29,388 nucleotides of DNA from a virus (IMGVR_UViG_3300037336_000234:1-29388), one strand, 5' to 3'; numbered from the stretch's first letter, positions 22,869-27,786 are shown. Notes: generated from the sequence alone by a model not told the origin. Made by a program: numbers and translations.

Positions 22869-23223
22869 GAAGAAGAAGAAAGCTCCAGAGCCTACCTACA
22901 GCTTCTCTGCAAAGCTAGAAGGGCTTAAAGGATTTATAAACTCAGGATCTCTCTTTATAGGAGACGCAGTATACTTCGCAGATGATCCTCAGAAGTACTC
23001 AGAAGGAATAATAGAAAGCGACCCGACTAACCCTTTCAAAGACTGGGATAAGTTTAGAGCAACTCATGAGAATGACTGCGCCCTACCCCTACCCGGGAGT
23101 GATTACAATGGACGAGGTGTTGTCATACAAACACACATGATGAACGGTAGCTATGCAGTGGAGAAAGAAGTCTGTCCCAGCTCTGGTAAGCTCTTAGCGA
23201 TAAGGGTGGTGTTTCGTGACTAG
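22858..23223 (+). CDS. Hypothetical protein with IGDAVYF motif, GTG start
   Basis: This protein has 121 residues. It starts with GTG at 22858, with AGGAG 7 nt upstream, overlapping the previous gene by 11 nt. The N-terminus is a lysine run, then SGSLFIGDAVYFADDPQKY (about residues 29-47) and a C-terminal half with NGRGVVIQTHMMNGSYAVEK and LLAIRVVFRD. The order 'LFIGD-x-x-Y ... G-x-Y-x-V ... I-R-V-V-F' resembles small phage and bacterial proteins of unknown function that begin with an IGDPCY-type motif. I cannot name the family with certainty. Confidence 0.6.
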   Translation: MANKKKKKAPEPTYSFSAKLEGLKGFINSGSLFIGDAVYFADDPQKYSEGIIESDPTNPFKDWDKFRATHENDCALPLPGSDYNGRGVVIQTHMMNGSYAVEKEVCPSSGKLLAIRVVFRD

Positions 23224-23407
23224 GTTTAAGGTGGGTGATACGGTTATATATAAGGAGATCCATTGGTATGGCGGTCTAGTAGTTCTAGATGTAATTAAAA
23301 ACGGTGCTTATGATAGGATAAAGTGTCAGGATACCTACAGCAAAGACATCTTCTGGGAATATGCGAGTGAGTTCCAACTGGTTACTCCACTGGAGAAATT
23401 AATATGA
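23216..23407 (+). CDS. Small KVGD/TPLE-family protein, copy 4
   Basis: This protein has 63 residues. It starts with GTG (23216-23218), overlapping the previous stop by 8 nt. It shows the family signature clearly: RFKVGDTVIYKE (3-14) and FQLVTPLEKLI at the end. The middle carries IHWYGGLVVLDVI and a WEYASEF motif before the tail. The next gene has the same architecture, including WEYVKDM at the same place, so copies 4 and 5 are the closest pair and probably a tandem duplication. Function unknown. Confidence 0.65.
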   Translation: MTRFKVGDTVIYKEIHWYGGLVVLDVIKNGAYDRIKCQDTYSKDIFWEYASEFQLVTPLEKLI

Positions 23408-23595
23408 GGTTTAAGATAGGAGACAAGCTCGTATACATAAACAATCCTGAATATAGCCCAATAAGGATCTTACATATAGATGAAGAAGGGGGAGATAGCA
23501 GGTACTATAAAGCACTATATAGCTCAAATGGCAACACATACTGGGAATATGTAAAGGATATGAGGCTGTTTACGCCACTAGATGAGCTTATGTGA
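23404..23595 (+). CDS. Small KVGD/TPLE-family protein, copy 5
   Basis: This protein has 63 residues, ATG 23404 overlapping the stop of copy 4 as ATGA. RFKIGDKLVYINN (2-14) matches the N-terminal signature, and MRLFTPLDELM the C-terminal tail. The segment NTYWEYVKDMRLF aligns with DIFWEYASEFQLV of copy 4, and both have 63 residues. Last gene of the 22539-23595 operon. The shared stretch suggests a beta-barrel in which the terminal TPLExLI helix packs on the barrel, but this is inference. Confidence 0.65.
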   Translation: MRFKIGDKLVYINNPEYSPIRILHIDEEGGDSRYYKALYSSNGNTYWEYVKDMRLFTPLDELM

Positions 23596-23716
23596 CAGAT
23601 AGTGTGTGACACCAAAACTCAGAAATTAGCTTATATATTTTCACAGGGTATGGTACTCACTACAACCCCAATAACCCCACCTACCCCCTACCCTTCACTA
23701 CCATAGCAGTAAACTC

Positions 23717-23812
23717 TCAAGTCACCACCTCGTCAATCCTACGCCTTCCTAGAGAGTTATACACTCTCCCAGTCAGTACCCCTCTCTGTCCACTGTCGCA
23801 TTGCACACTCAT
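23717..23812 (-). CDS. Possible 31-residue basic peptide
   Basis: ATG 23810-23812 has AAGGGG 6-7 nt upstream and is about 24 nt downstream of a strong minus-strand promoter. The product is 31 residues, basic (GRVYNSLGRRRIDEVVT at its end), with one Cys. The promoter, ribosome site and ORF are well arranged, but the ORF is too short for coding evidence. The alternative is a small regulatory RNA running antisense toward the 23404-23595 gene. Confidence 0.35.
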   Translation of the reverse strand: MSVQCDSGQRGVLTGRVYNSLGRRRIDEVVT

Positions 23813-23835
23813 CGTTTACCCCTTTTTGTTTTCTT

Positions 23836-23864
23836 ATTATAACGCCACACAATATTAAAGTCAA
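23836..23864 (-). promoter_or_regulatory. Sigma-70 promoter, minus-strand copy of the repeated promoter
   Basis: On the minus strand, AAGCTTGACTTTAAT leads into TTGACT (23859-23864), a 17-bp spacer and TATAAT (23836-23841). The upstream AAGCTTGAC and the GTTATAAT around the -10 match the three plus-strand copies at 24050, 24361 and 24622. The left arm of their inverted repeat is missing here. Confidence 0.6.
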
Positions 23865-23867
23865 GCT

Positions 23868-23975
23868 TTATTTCAGTAGCCTCTCATACCTGGTACGTGT
23901 TTCTTGAACGCTATAAGCAGCTAGGCATATAACCCCTAGGGATAGTGCCAGTGCTATTAGTATCGTATGTTTCAT
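23868..23975 (-). CDS. Small single-pass membrane peptide
   Basis: This protein has 35 residues, ATG 23973-23975, with GAGGGT 5 nt upstream. After MKHT comes a hydrophobic run (ILIALALSLGVICLAAYS), then a charged tail (QETRTRYERLLK). This is a signal-anchor or single transmembrane topology; the Cys inside the run is not a good lipobox. Its stop is next to the -35 of the minus-strand promoter at 23836. Hydrophobic pattern plus ribosome site favour a real gene, but its promoter is not obvious. Confidence 0.45.
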   Translation of the reverse strand: MKHTILIALALSLGVICLAAYSVQETRTRYERLLK

Positions 23976-24049
23976 TGTACCCTCGTTTGTTTTGTTTGTC
24001 TTAAATACATGTTACCATTTCTATAGCAGTGTGTCAATATATAAAAAGC

Positions 24050-24078
24050 TTGATGTTAATAACTCATAGTGGTATAAT
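24050..24078 (+). promoter_or_regulatory. Repeated sigma-70 promoter with inverted repeat, copy B
   Basis: TTGATG (24050-24055), 17 bp, TATAAT (24073-24078), inside the repeated cassette AAAGCTTGA-(4)-TAATAACTCATAGTGGTATAATG. An ATAAC/GGTAT inverted repeat (one mismatch from the other copies) overlaps the spacer and -10. It drives the ribbon-helix-helix gene at 24142. Confidence 0.6.
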
Positions 24079-24141
24079 GTAGTAAGATACATGACTACTC
24101 TAAGCTTCAAAAAGAAGTGCACTAGAAAATAGGAGATTCCC

Positions 24142-24348
24142 ATGATGGTCATAAAAGTCTCATGTAATGTTAATACCGAGCTTGTTGAATATTTAAAGAA
24201 GCGTGCAGGAGAAAAAGATATTTCTGTAACTGAATTTTTAACAAAGCTTATATCAGCTGGAAAGTTTGTAGAGGAAGCGGAAGAGAGACAGGAAAAAATC
24301 TTTACAGGTAGAGATTCGGATCATTTAAGGCAAGTAGTGTTTAGATGA
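24142..24348 (+). CDS. Ribbon-helix-helix DNA-binding regulator
   Basis: This protein has 68 residues, ATG 24142 with GGAG 6 nt upstream (a second ATG directly follows). The N-terminus VIKVSCNVNTELVEYLKKRA is a beta-strand followed by helix 1, then GEKDISVTEFLTKLISAGKF is a turn and helix 2: the arrangement of Arc/MetJ/CopG-type ribbon-helix-helix proteins, which bind DNA as dimers with the strand in the major groove. The C-terminal 25 residues are charged. It lies directly downstream of one copy of a repeated promoter and upstream of two others. Each holds an ATAAC-N7-GTTAT inverted repeat across the -10 region, so autoregulation and control of 24421 and 24682 are plausible inferences. Confidence 0.65.
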   Translation: MMVIKVSCNVNTELVEYLKKRAGEKDISVTEFLTKLISAGKFVEEAEERQEKIFTGRDSDHLRQVVFR

Positions 24349-24360
24349 GTGAAATAAAGC

Positions 24361-24389
24361 TTGACTTCAATAACTCACAGTGTTATAAT
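24361..24389 (+). promoter_or_regulatory. Repeated sigma-70 promoter with inverted repeat, copy C
   Basis: TTGACT (24361-24366), 17 bp, TATAAT (24384-24389). The cassette AAAGCTTGACTTCAATAACT, then CACAGTGTTATAATG, is nearly identical to the copy at 24622, including downstream GTAAGGGAAAC. ATAAC and GTTAT (N7 between) form an inverted repeat over the spacer and -10. Confidence 0.7.
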
Positions 24390-24420
24390 GTGGTAAGGGA
24401 AACAAACAAGGGAGAATAAA

Positions 24421-24618
24421 ATGAAAACATTATGCTTTAAAGTAAACAGCACCGAGTATATGGCATCGAAAGAGTCTAATTCTTTTGGGGATCAATTGAT
24501 AAAAATAGCAGAATTCAATGGGAGTGACTTCGTGACTACGGTTGACACTTCTTATGCCGAAGGTGAGTGGATTGACTTCGATTCAGAATCTCTAACATCA
24601 CGTTTTTCTTTAAAGTAA
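24421..24618 (+). CDS. Hypothetical early protein
   Basis: This protein has 65 residues, ATG 24421 with GGAG 6 nt upstream. It is a beta-rich small protein: MKTLCFKVNSTEYMASKESN, then IKIAEFNGSDFVTTVDTSYA and an acidic GEWIDFDSES segment. No family is recognised. It is the only gene between two copies of the repeated promoter, so it is probably expressed as a single-gene unit controlled by whatever binds the inverted repeats. Confidence 0.55.
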   Translation: MKTLCFKVNSTEYMASKESNSFGDQLIKIAEFNGSDFVTTVDTSYAEGEWIDFDSESLTSRFSLK

Positions 24619-24621
24619 AGC

Positions 24622-24650
24622 TTGACCTTAATAACTCACAGTGTTATAAT
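24622..24650 (+). promoter_or_regulatory. Repeated sigma-70 promoter with inverted repeat, copy D
   Basis: TTGACC (24622-24627), 17 bp, TATAAT (24645-24650). It matches copy C in AATAACTCACAGTGTTATAATG and in the downstream GTAAGGGAAACAA. It starts 4 nt after the stop of the previous gene and drives 24682-24891. Confidence 0.7.
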
Positions 24651-24681
24651 GTAGTAAGGGAAACAACAAAAGAGGGGCATC

Positions 24682-24891
24682 ATGGAAATAACGATTGAAA
24701 AGATTATTATATCAGGTAGAACATCTAAGACAATGTGGAAATTAGTCTCTGAAGGTAAAACGTTGTTTGTGAACCCTGATAGTCCGTACCAGTCGTTTAG
24801 TGCTTGGACTAGGAAAAAAGATGCTAAGGCAATCCTGGATAAGATAAATGAAATGGGAATTGATTATGTTACAGATAAATTAAAGAAGTAA
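24682..24891 (+). CDS. Hypothetical early protein
   Basis: This protein has 69 residues, ATG 24682 with GAGGGG 4 nt upstream. It opens with a beta-strand (MEITIEKIIISGRTSKTMWK), then a hairpin (LVSEGKTLFVNPDS) and a C-terminal helix (KKDAKAILDKINEMGIDYVT). The order strand-strand-strand-helix is compatible with a small single-domain DNA- or protein-binding fold, but no family is recognised. Followed by a strong terminator at 24918, so this is the end of the 24050-24950 group. Confidence 0.55.
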   Translation: MEITIEKIIISGRTSKTMWKLVSEGKTLFVNPDSPYQSFSAWTRKKDAKAILDKINEMGIDYVTDKLKK

Positions 24892-24917
24892 GCTTAATAC
24901 AAATAAATATTATATAT

Positions 24918-24950
24918 AACCCCTAGTAGAGATACTGGGGGTTTTTTATT
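24918..24950 (+). terminator. Rho-independent terminator
   Basis: AACCCCTAGTA (24918-24928) pairs with TACTGGGGGTT (24933-24943) around a GAGA tetraloop (24929-24932), an 11-bp stem with one G-T pair. It is followed by a six-T run (24942-24947). It ends the transcript of 24682-24891. Confidence 0.85.
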
Positions 24951-25125
24951 TGTGTACTATCTAAGGAGAGTATTAAGGGAGAAGGGTAATAAAACGGCTG
25001 TATATATCTGTCCCAGTGAGTTTTATGGGATGAGGGATGACATAGCTTAGCTATTATTGTACCAGTATATGAGTGATATGTCGATGGTGACGTAGATGGA
25101 GAGTTATATGGCTATATTTTAAAAA

Positions 25126-25275
25126 CTAGTTGCCTATGAGGAGAATAATTGAACTTAGTGATATTATTCGACGAATATGTATTGTAAGTGTGTGATATGT
25201 ATGGTATTTATATTGCATTGTTATTCCACCCTTTCTCCACCCTTTCACTACCAGTAAATTCACCTTGTTTTGCAT
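25126..25275 (-). CDS. Possible 49-residue minus-strand protein
   Basis: The ATG at 25273-25275 opens a 49-residue frame, MQNKVNLLVVKGWRKGGITM, then a His/Thr/Tyr-rich part and a hydrophobic end (IISLSSIILLIGN). The ribosome site is weak; an internal ATG (Met20, 25216-25218) has GGTGG 7 nt upstream, which would give 30 residues. It is the only minus-strand ORF of any size downstream of the TTTACTATTA element at 25439. No family is recognised. Confidence 0.25.
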   Translation of the reverse strand: MQNKVNLLVVKGWRKGGITMQYKYHTYHTLTIHIRRIISLSSIILLIGN

Positions 25276-25340
25276 ATTATCTTAGCCCTGTACCAGTCTA
25301 TGTATGCTACTGTATCAGAACCTATTAATTTCCTCTATTC

Positions 25341-25360
25341 CTTAGAGAAGTATCTCTAAG
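25341..25360. repeat. Perfect inverted repeat (hairpin)
   Basis: CTTAGAGA (25341-25348), loop AGTA, TCTCTAAG (25353-25360). No T-run follows on either strand, so it is not a standard terminator. It lies about 80 nt downstream of the leftward TTTACTATTA element. Confidence 0.6.
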
Positions 25361-25438
25361 AACTCTCTAGTCTCTTCGTTCGGTCAACCAGCTACACTAC
25401 TTCTTGTCTCTCTTAGAGTAATTAGATAATATATCTAG

Positions 25439-25448
25439 TAATAGTAAA
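25439..25448 (-). promoter_or_regulatory. TTTACTATTA element pointing left out of the early region
   Basis: The minus strand reads TATATTTTACTATTACTAGA. It is an exact copy of the late element, but no late structural gene lies within 4 kb downstream; the next is at 21105. It would transcribe the structured region 25280-25435 and then antisense to the plus-strand genes. Confidence 0.5.
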
Positions 25449-25455
25449 ATATAGG

Positions 25456-25484
25456 TTGTTTTATTATTAATGCTATGCGATAAT
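25456..25484 (+). promoter_or_regulatory. Sigma-70-like promoter
   Basis: TTGTTT (25456-25461), 17 bp, GATAAT (25479-25484). It drives the operon that starts at ATG 25529 (GGGAGG upstream). The sequence TATGCGATAATAG around the -10 resembles GATGCGATATAATAG at the 27171 promoter. Confidence 0.45.
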
Positions 25485-25528
25485 AGATTAAGAGAGTAAC
25501 AAACTGTAATTTATAAGGGAGGTTTAAT

Positions 25529-25813
25529 ATGTTGGATATAAATAGTTATTTAGAAACTGCTTTATGGGCTAGCGAAGGTGAGGACTTGTTTACTGGTGAA
25601 GAGTATCTAGCTAACCTAGAAAAAGAACTTGAAGAATTTTGGGATAAGACTAGTCATCTATACAGTGACGAAGAAATTGAGATGGGTCATATTGAGCATG
25701 ATTTTTTCTTGACTAGAAATGGTCACGGAGCCGGATTTTGGGATGGTGACTATGACAAGGGCATTGAGTTATCAGAAATAGCAAAAAGTTTCGGTGAAGA
25801 TGACGGAGAGTAA
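25529..25813 (+). CDS. Conserved phage hypothetical protein
   Basis: This protein has 94 residues, ATG 25529 with GGGAGG 7 nt upstream. The acidic protein has a helical N-terminal half (ALWASEGEDLFTGEEYLANL) and a strongly conserved-looking C-terminal half: EHDFFLTRNGHGAGFWDGDY, followed by an IAKSFGE helix. I recognise the DFxLTRNGHGAGFWD pattern from small proteins in many unrelated phages, where it is annotated only as hypothetical. The His, Asn, Gly and Asp residues could form a ligand or metal site, but no activity is known. First gene of its operon. Confidence 0.7.
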   Translation: MLDINSYLETALWASEGEDLFTGEEYLANLEKELEEFWDKTSHLYSDEEIEMGHIEHDFFLTRNGHGAGFWDGDYDKGIELSEIAKSFGEDDGE

Positions 25814-25848
25814 TATGGAATGGGTTTTAAGTTTAATTAAGGAGTAAT

Positions 25849-26136
25849 ATGAATTGGGTATATTGTATAGATTGTAGCGCATTATTTAAACTAAGTACAT
25901 CGGGTGATATATGCGATAAATGTTACCATGGCACACTAAAGTCAATAGCTTCCGTTAAAAATATACCCTTTGTTTCACCAAATTTACCAGCTACAACATA
26001 TCAAGATTATTATGAACCAACTGAAGACCAAATTGAGTTGGATAGATTACGAAAACTTATTATAGAATATAGTCAAGAAGTTCCACCAGAATTCGAAGCA
26101 ACTTTTAGAAAAAGATTTAAGGATATATTAGCATGA
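25849..26136 (+). CDS. Zinc-ribbon protein
   Basis: This protein has 95 residues, ATG 25849 with AAGGAG 5 nt upstream. The N-terminus has two CxxC knuckles, CIDC (residues 6-9) and CDKC (22-25), 12 residues apart (YCIDCSALFKLSTSGDICDK), a typical zinc-ribbon finger. The rest has a Pro-containing linker and a charged helix (EDQIELDRLRKLIIEYSQEV). Zinc ribbons in small phage proteins usually bind nucleic acid or a transcription component; that is inference here. Its stop overlaps the start of the next small gene as ATGA. Confidence 0.65.
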   Translation: MNWVYCIDCSALFKLSTSGDICDKCYHGTLKSIASVKNIPFVSPNLPATTYQDYYEPTEDQIELDRLRKLIIEYSQEVPPEFEATFRKRFKDILA

Positions 26137-26255
26137 AAAAAGAAGATCTGATAAAACTATCGTTTTGGTTTGTAGGATTTATATGACTTATAATTTCAAT
26201 TGCTGGAACAATTCATTATGGAATTTTAGTTTTAAAATCAATATTAAATAATTAA
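26133..26255 (+). pseudogene. Small membrane protein split by in-frame TGA
   Basis: ATG 26133 overlaps the zinc-ribbon gene's stop (ATGA). The frame reads MKKEDLIKLSFWFVGFI, then TGA (26184-26186), then continues with LIISIAGTIHYGILVLKSIL and NN to TAA at 26253-26255. With the TGA read as an amino acid (Trp would fit the aromatic context), it is a 40-residue protein with one long transmembrane segment across the stop. TGA is a normal stop elsewhere in this window, so this is not a changed genetic code. The TGA is followed by C, a context known for weak termination. It may be a broken gene, a readthrough site or a sequencing error. Confidence 0.5.
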
Positions 26256-26264
26256 GGAGTAACT

Positions 26265-26501
26265 ATGATTATTTTTAAAAAGTATAGTAACCGTAAGATC
26301 TACGGCAAGCATGAGGGAAAGTATGGCTATGTTACCATCTCTCAAATTATTAGTTTTATTAAGCAAGGTGAAGAGATTCAAGTAGTAGAGCATGCTACTG
26401 GTGAGGATGTAACTAGTGATATATTGAAAGGAGCAGTATCCCAATTAAGTATACCTAATGATGTTCTTATTAGTATCATCCAGGATGGGCGTTATGAGTA
26501 A
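26265..26501 (+). CDS. PhaR-type N-terminal-domain DNA-binding protein
   Basis: This protein has 78 residues, ATG 26265 with AAGGAG 6 nt upstream. The sequence IFKKYSNRKIYGKHEGKYGY, then VTISQIISFIKQGEEIQVVE and TGEDVTSDIL, matches the N-terminal domain of PhaR (PHB_acc_N type), the repressor of polyhydroxyalkanoate granule proteins: a KKYxNRKLYD start, YVTLxxI, I-x-x-G-x-x-(V/I)-x-V-x-(D/E)-x-x-TGEDLT. The full regulator has a further polymer- or oligomer-binding region, absent here. In this phage it is therefore a stand-alone DNA-binding domain, possibly a decoy of a host PhaR or a regulator in its own right. The last 20 residues are acidic and helical. Confidence 0.75.
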   Translation: MIIFKKYSNRKIYGKHEGKYGYVTISQIISFIKQGEEIQVVEHATGEDVTSDILKGAVSQLSIPNDVLISIIQDGRYE

Positions 26502-26616
26502 AGAGTCTGTACCAGAATTGATATGCCAGGTGTTCGTGTTCTTTGTTCAACTGGTAGTGGTTTTAGTTATACCTGTTGTCTTTATATTAGCTTGCATAAA
26601 GGTGTTGACATTATAA
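26494..26616 (+). CDS. Small single-pass membrane peptide
   Basis: This protein has 40 residues, ATG 26494 overlapping the previous gene by 8 nt. After MSKESVPELI comes a long hydrophobic stretch (FVFFVQLVVVLVIPVVFILA) and a short end (CIKVLTL). It is a one-span membrane peptide like many in phage early regions. Its last codons overlap the -35 of the next promoter (26605). Confidence 0.5.
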   Translation: MSKESVPELICQVFVFFVQLVVVLVIPVVFILACIKVLTL

Positions 26617-26632
26617 TGCGACGCTGTATAAT
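26605..26632 (+). promoter_or_regulatory. Sigma-70 promoter
   Basis: A perfect TTGACA (26605-26610) and a perfect TATAAT (26627-26632) are separated by 16 bp. It lies 20 nt before ATG 26653 and overlaps the end of the membrane peptide gene. Confidence 0.7.
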
Positions 26633-26652
26633 GAGGTCATCAAGGGGGTTTT

Positions 26653-26778
26653 ATGTTAACAGTATTGATTATTTATAAAGATGGTACTGATGATATGAGA
26701 AATGTTTTAGACGTATCTGATATATGCTTAGATGGTGTACTTGAGATTAAAGTACTTAGACAAGAAAAAGCAGCTTAA
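26653..26778 (+). CDS. Small hypothetical protein
   Basis: This protein has 41 residues, ATG 26653 with AGGGGG 4 nt upstream. The sequence MLTVLIIYKDGTDDMRNVLD, then a short strand and VLEIKVLRQEKAA, is a strand-turn-strand pattern with a charged end. It follows the strongest sigma-70 promoter in the window. No family is recognised. Confidence 0.5.
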   Translation: MLTVLIIYKDGTDDMRNVLDVSDICLDGVLEIKVLRQEKAA

Positions 26779-26796
26779 ACAAAAAAGGGGCTATTT

Positions 26797-27006
26797 ATGC
26801 AAACATTCCAAGAAATGCTTAACATTGCAAAAAGAATGGACGACCATAAACAAAAGTCGGTTACTAAAATGGGGCAACAACTTGCAGCTGATATTGTGAA
26901 AGAAGTAAAGCGCCTTAATCCCACTCAAAATGAGGCAAGGAAGGAGCTTAATAAGCAGCGAATAAATGCCCTAGGTTTGAAAGTAATTCAGGGCGGTAAA
27001 GCATGA
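26797..27006 (+). CDS. Small hypothetical helical protein
   Basis: This protein has 69 residues, ATG 26797 with AGGGG 6 nt upstream. It is basic and fully helical in appearance (FQEMLNIAKRMDDHKQKSVT, then KEVKRLNPTQNEARKELNKQ) with a short C-terminal strand (GLKVIQGGK). Its stop overlaps the next start (ATGA). No family is recognised. Confidence 0.55.
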   Translation: MQTFQEMLNIAKRMDDHKQKSVTKMGQQLAADIVKEVKRLNPTQNEARKELNKQRINALGLKVIQGGKA

Positions 27007-27188
27007 GAGATTCATTGAGAAAAGAAGCGTATATAGAGCTTAAGGAAAAGTTAAAGGATAAAGCCGAGGTCGCTTGTTATAATTACTTAAATAGGTCTAA
27101 ATCAGACCTTAGTATGTTAATACGTGAACTAGTTTTAATTGAAAAAGATATGAAAGATACGGAAAAAGAGTTGACTCTATTAACGTGA
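27003..27188 (+). CDS. Small hypothetical helical protein
   Basis: This protein has 61 residues, ATG 27003 overlapping the previous stop as ATGA. Highly charged and helical: MRDSLRKEAYIELKEKLKDK, then a Cys-Tyr-Asn segment and SKSDLSMLIRELVLIEKDMK. It looks like a two-helix coiled hairpin. The promoter at 27171 starts inside its last codons. Function unknown. Confidence 0.55.
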   Translation: MRDSLRKEAYIELKEKLKDKAEVACYNYLNRSKSDLSMLIRELVLIEKDMKDTEKELTLLT

Positions 27189-27199
27189 TGCGATATAAT
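27171..27199 (+). promoter_or_regulatory. Sigma-70 promoter
   Basis: TTGACT (27171-27176), 17 bp, perfect TATAAT (27194-27199). It lies 26 nt before ATG 27226 and drives the last operon of the window, including the pentapeptide-repeat gene unless a further promoter exists. Confidence 0.7.
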
Positions 27200-27225
27200 A
27201 GGGTAACGGAACAATCGGGGGTAAC

Positions 27226-27393
27226 ATGAAACTTATTAAACTAATTGAAGCGCCTTTAAAAGATTGGAATAAAGATCTAAGTAAATCGCCAGTTGGTGAA
27301 ATGCGGATAAAAGAACCTTCAGAATTCGATCTAGAGAAAGCCATAGCAAACTGTAATATAAACGAGCTAGATACTTTAGTGGTGTACAGATGA
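27226..27393 (+). CDS. Small hypothetical protein
   Basis: This protein has 55 residues, ATG 27226, with a GGGGG ribosome-site-like run upstream. The sequence MKLIKLIEAPLKDWNKDLSK is followed by EMRIKEPSEFDLEKAI and a short C-terminal segment (NELDTLVVYR). Its TGA overlaps the next ATG. It is the first gene after the 27171 promoter. No family is recognised. Confidence 0.5.
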   Translation: MKLIKLIEAPLKDWNKDLSKSPVGEMRIKEPSEFDLEKAIANCNINELDTLVVYR

Positions 27394-27755
27394 ATTTAGA
27401 AAAGAAGAGCAAGTTTATAGCGGTAAACTTTCCAGAATATCGCCAGAGATTGAATTATCTTTACTGGAACGCTCAAACTGCCTATAATGTTTTTGTTAAT
27501 GTATTTTACGATAAACTTAAAAAGAAAGAGGTCGTTATGAAAAAGCCAGATCTTCATGAAATAGCCTTCAGAATCAACGAGGATGGGTATAAGTCGTGCC
27601 AGGCTATAACTACAGTTCTCATTGATGAAGCTCTTTTAGAGGCGTTTAACGAAGTATTAAGTAAGTATCATGATGAAGTTCTTGAGATGCTTCAAGAAAT
27701 GGAGCATGGTGAACCTAGAAATAGTGAGGAGTATTTTGAAAGATATGGTAAATAG
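27390..27755 (+). CDS. Hypothetical early protein
   Basis: This protein has 121 residues, ATG 27390 overlapping the previous stop (ATGA). Helical: N-terminal KSKFIAVNFPEYRQRLNYLY, then NAQTAYNVFVNVFYDKLKKK and a C-terminal LLEAFNEVLSKYHDEVLEML. An internal ATG (27537) with AGAGG 5 nt upstream could start a 72-residue shorter product (MKKPDLHEIAFRINEDGYKS); the coupled ATGA start is preferred, but both may be used. No family is recognised. Confidence 0.5.
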   Translation: MNLEKKSKFIAVNFPEYRQRLNYLYWNAQTAYNVFVNVFYDKLKKKEVVMKKPDLHEIAFRINEDGYKSCQAITTVLIDEALLEAFNEVLSKYHDEVLEMLQEMEHGEPRNSEEYFERYGK

Positions 27756-27786
27756 AAATTTACCACGCACAAAGCAAAGGAAAGTA

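Larger units (their letters stand above)
23596..24141. other. 546-nt intergenic region with divergent promoters
   Basis: No plus-strand gene is seen. The stretch starts with a TGTGACAGATA repeat and a C-rich, low-complexity stretch. It contains two small minus-strand ORFs (23717-23812 and 23868-23975) with good ribosome sites, a minus-strand sigma-70 promoter (23836-23864) and the plus-strand promoter (24050-24078) of the ribbon-helix-helix gene. GAGAGT-TATAC-ACTCTC (an inverted repeat) falls inside the first small ORF. It is therefore a regulatory hub between two plus-strand gene groups. Confidence 0.5.
24951..25528. other. 578-nt region with no convincing plus-strand gene; leftward promoter and structured leader
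   Basis: Plus-strand ORFs here are all under 20 codons. The right part contains a TTTACTATTA element (25439-25448) pointing left, a perfect 8-bp hairpin (25341-25360), a weak 49-residue minus-strand ORF (25126-25275) and the plus-strand promoter of the next gene group (25456-25484). On the minus strand, CTCTAAGA near 25410-25417 can pair with TCTTAGAG inside the hairpin arm, so two alternative structures are possible. This could be a small RNA, a regulated leader or a replication-related region. Confidence 0.4.

Noticed and set aside
25340-25430. A tRNA-like look on the minus strand (TAGCTGGTTGACC near 25385-25395)
   Set aside because: No acceptor stem, anticodon arm or T-loop could be built around it, so no tRNA was called.
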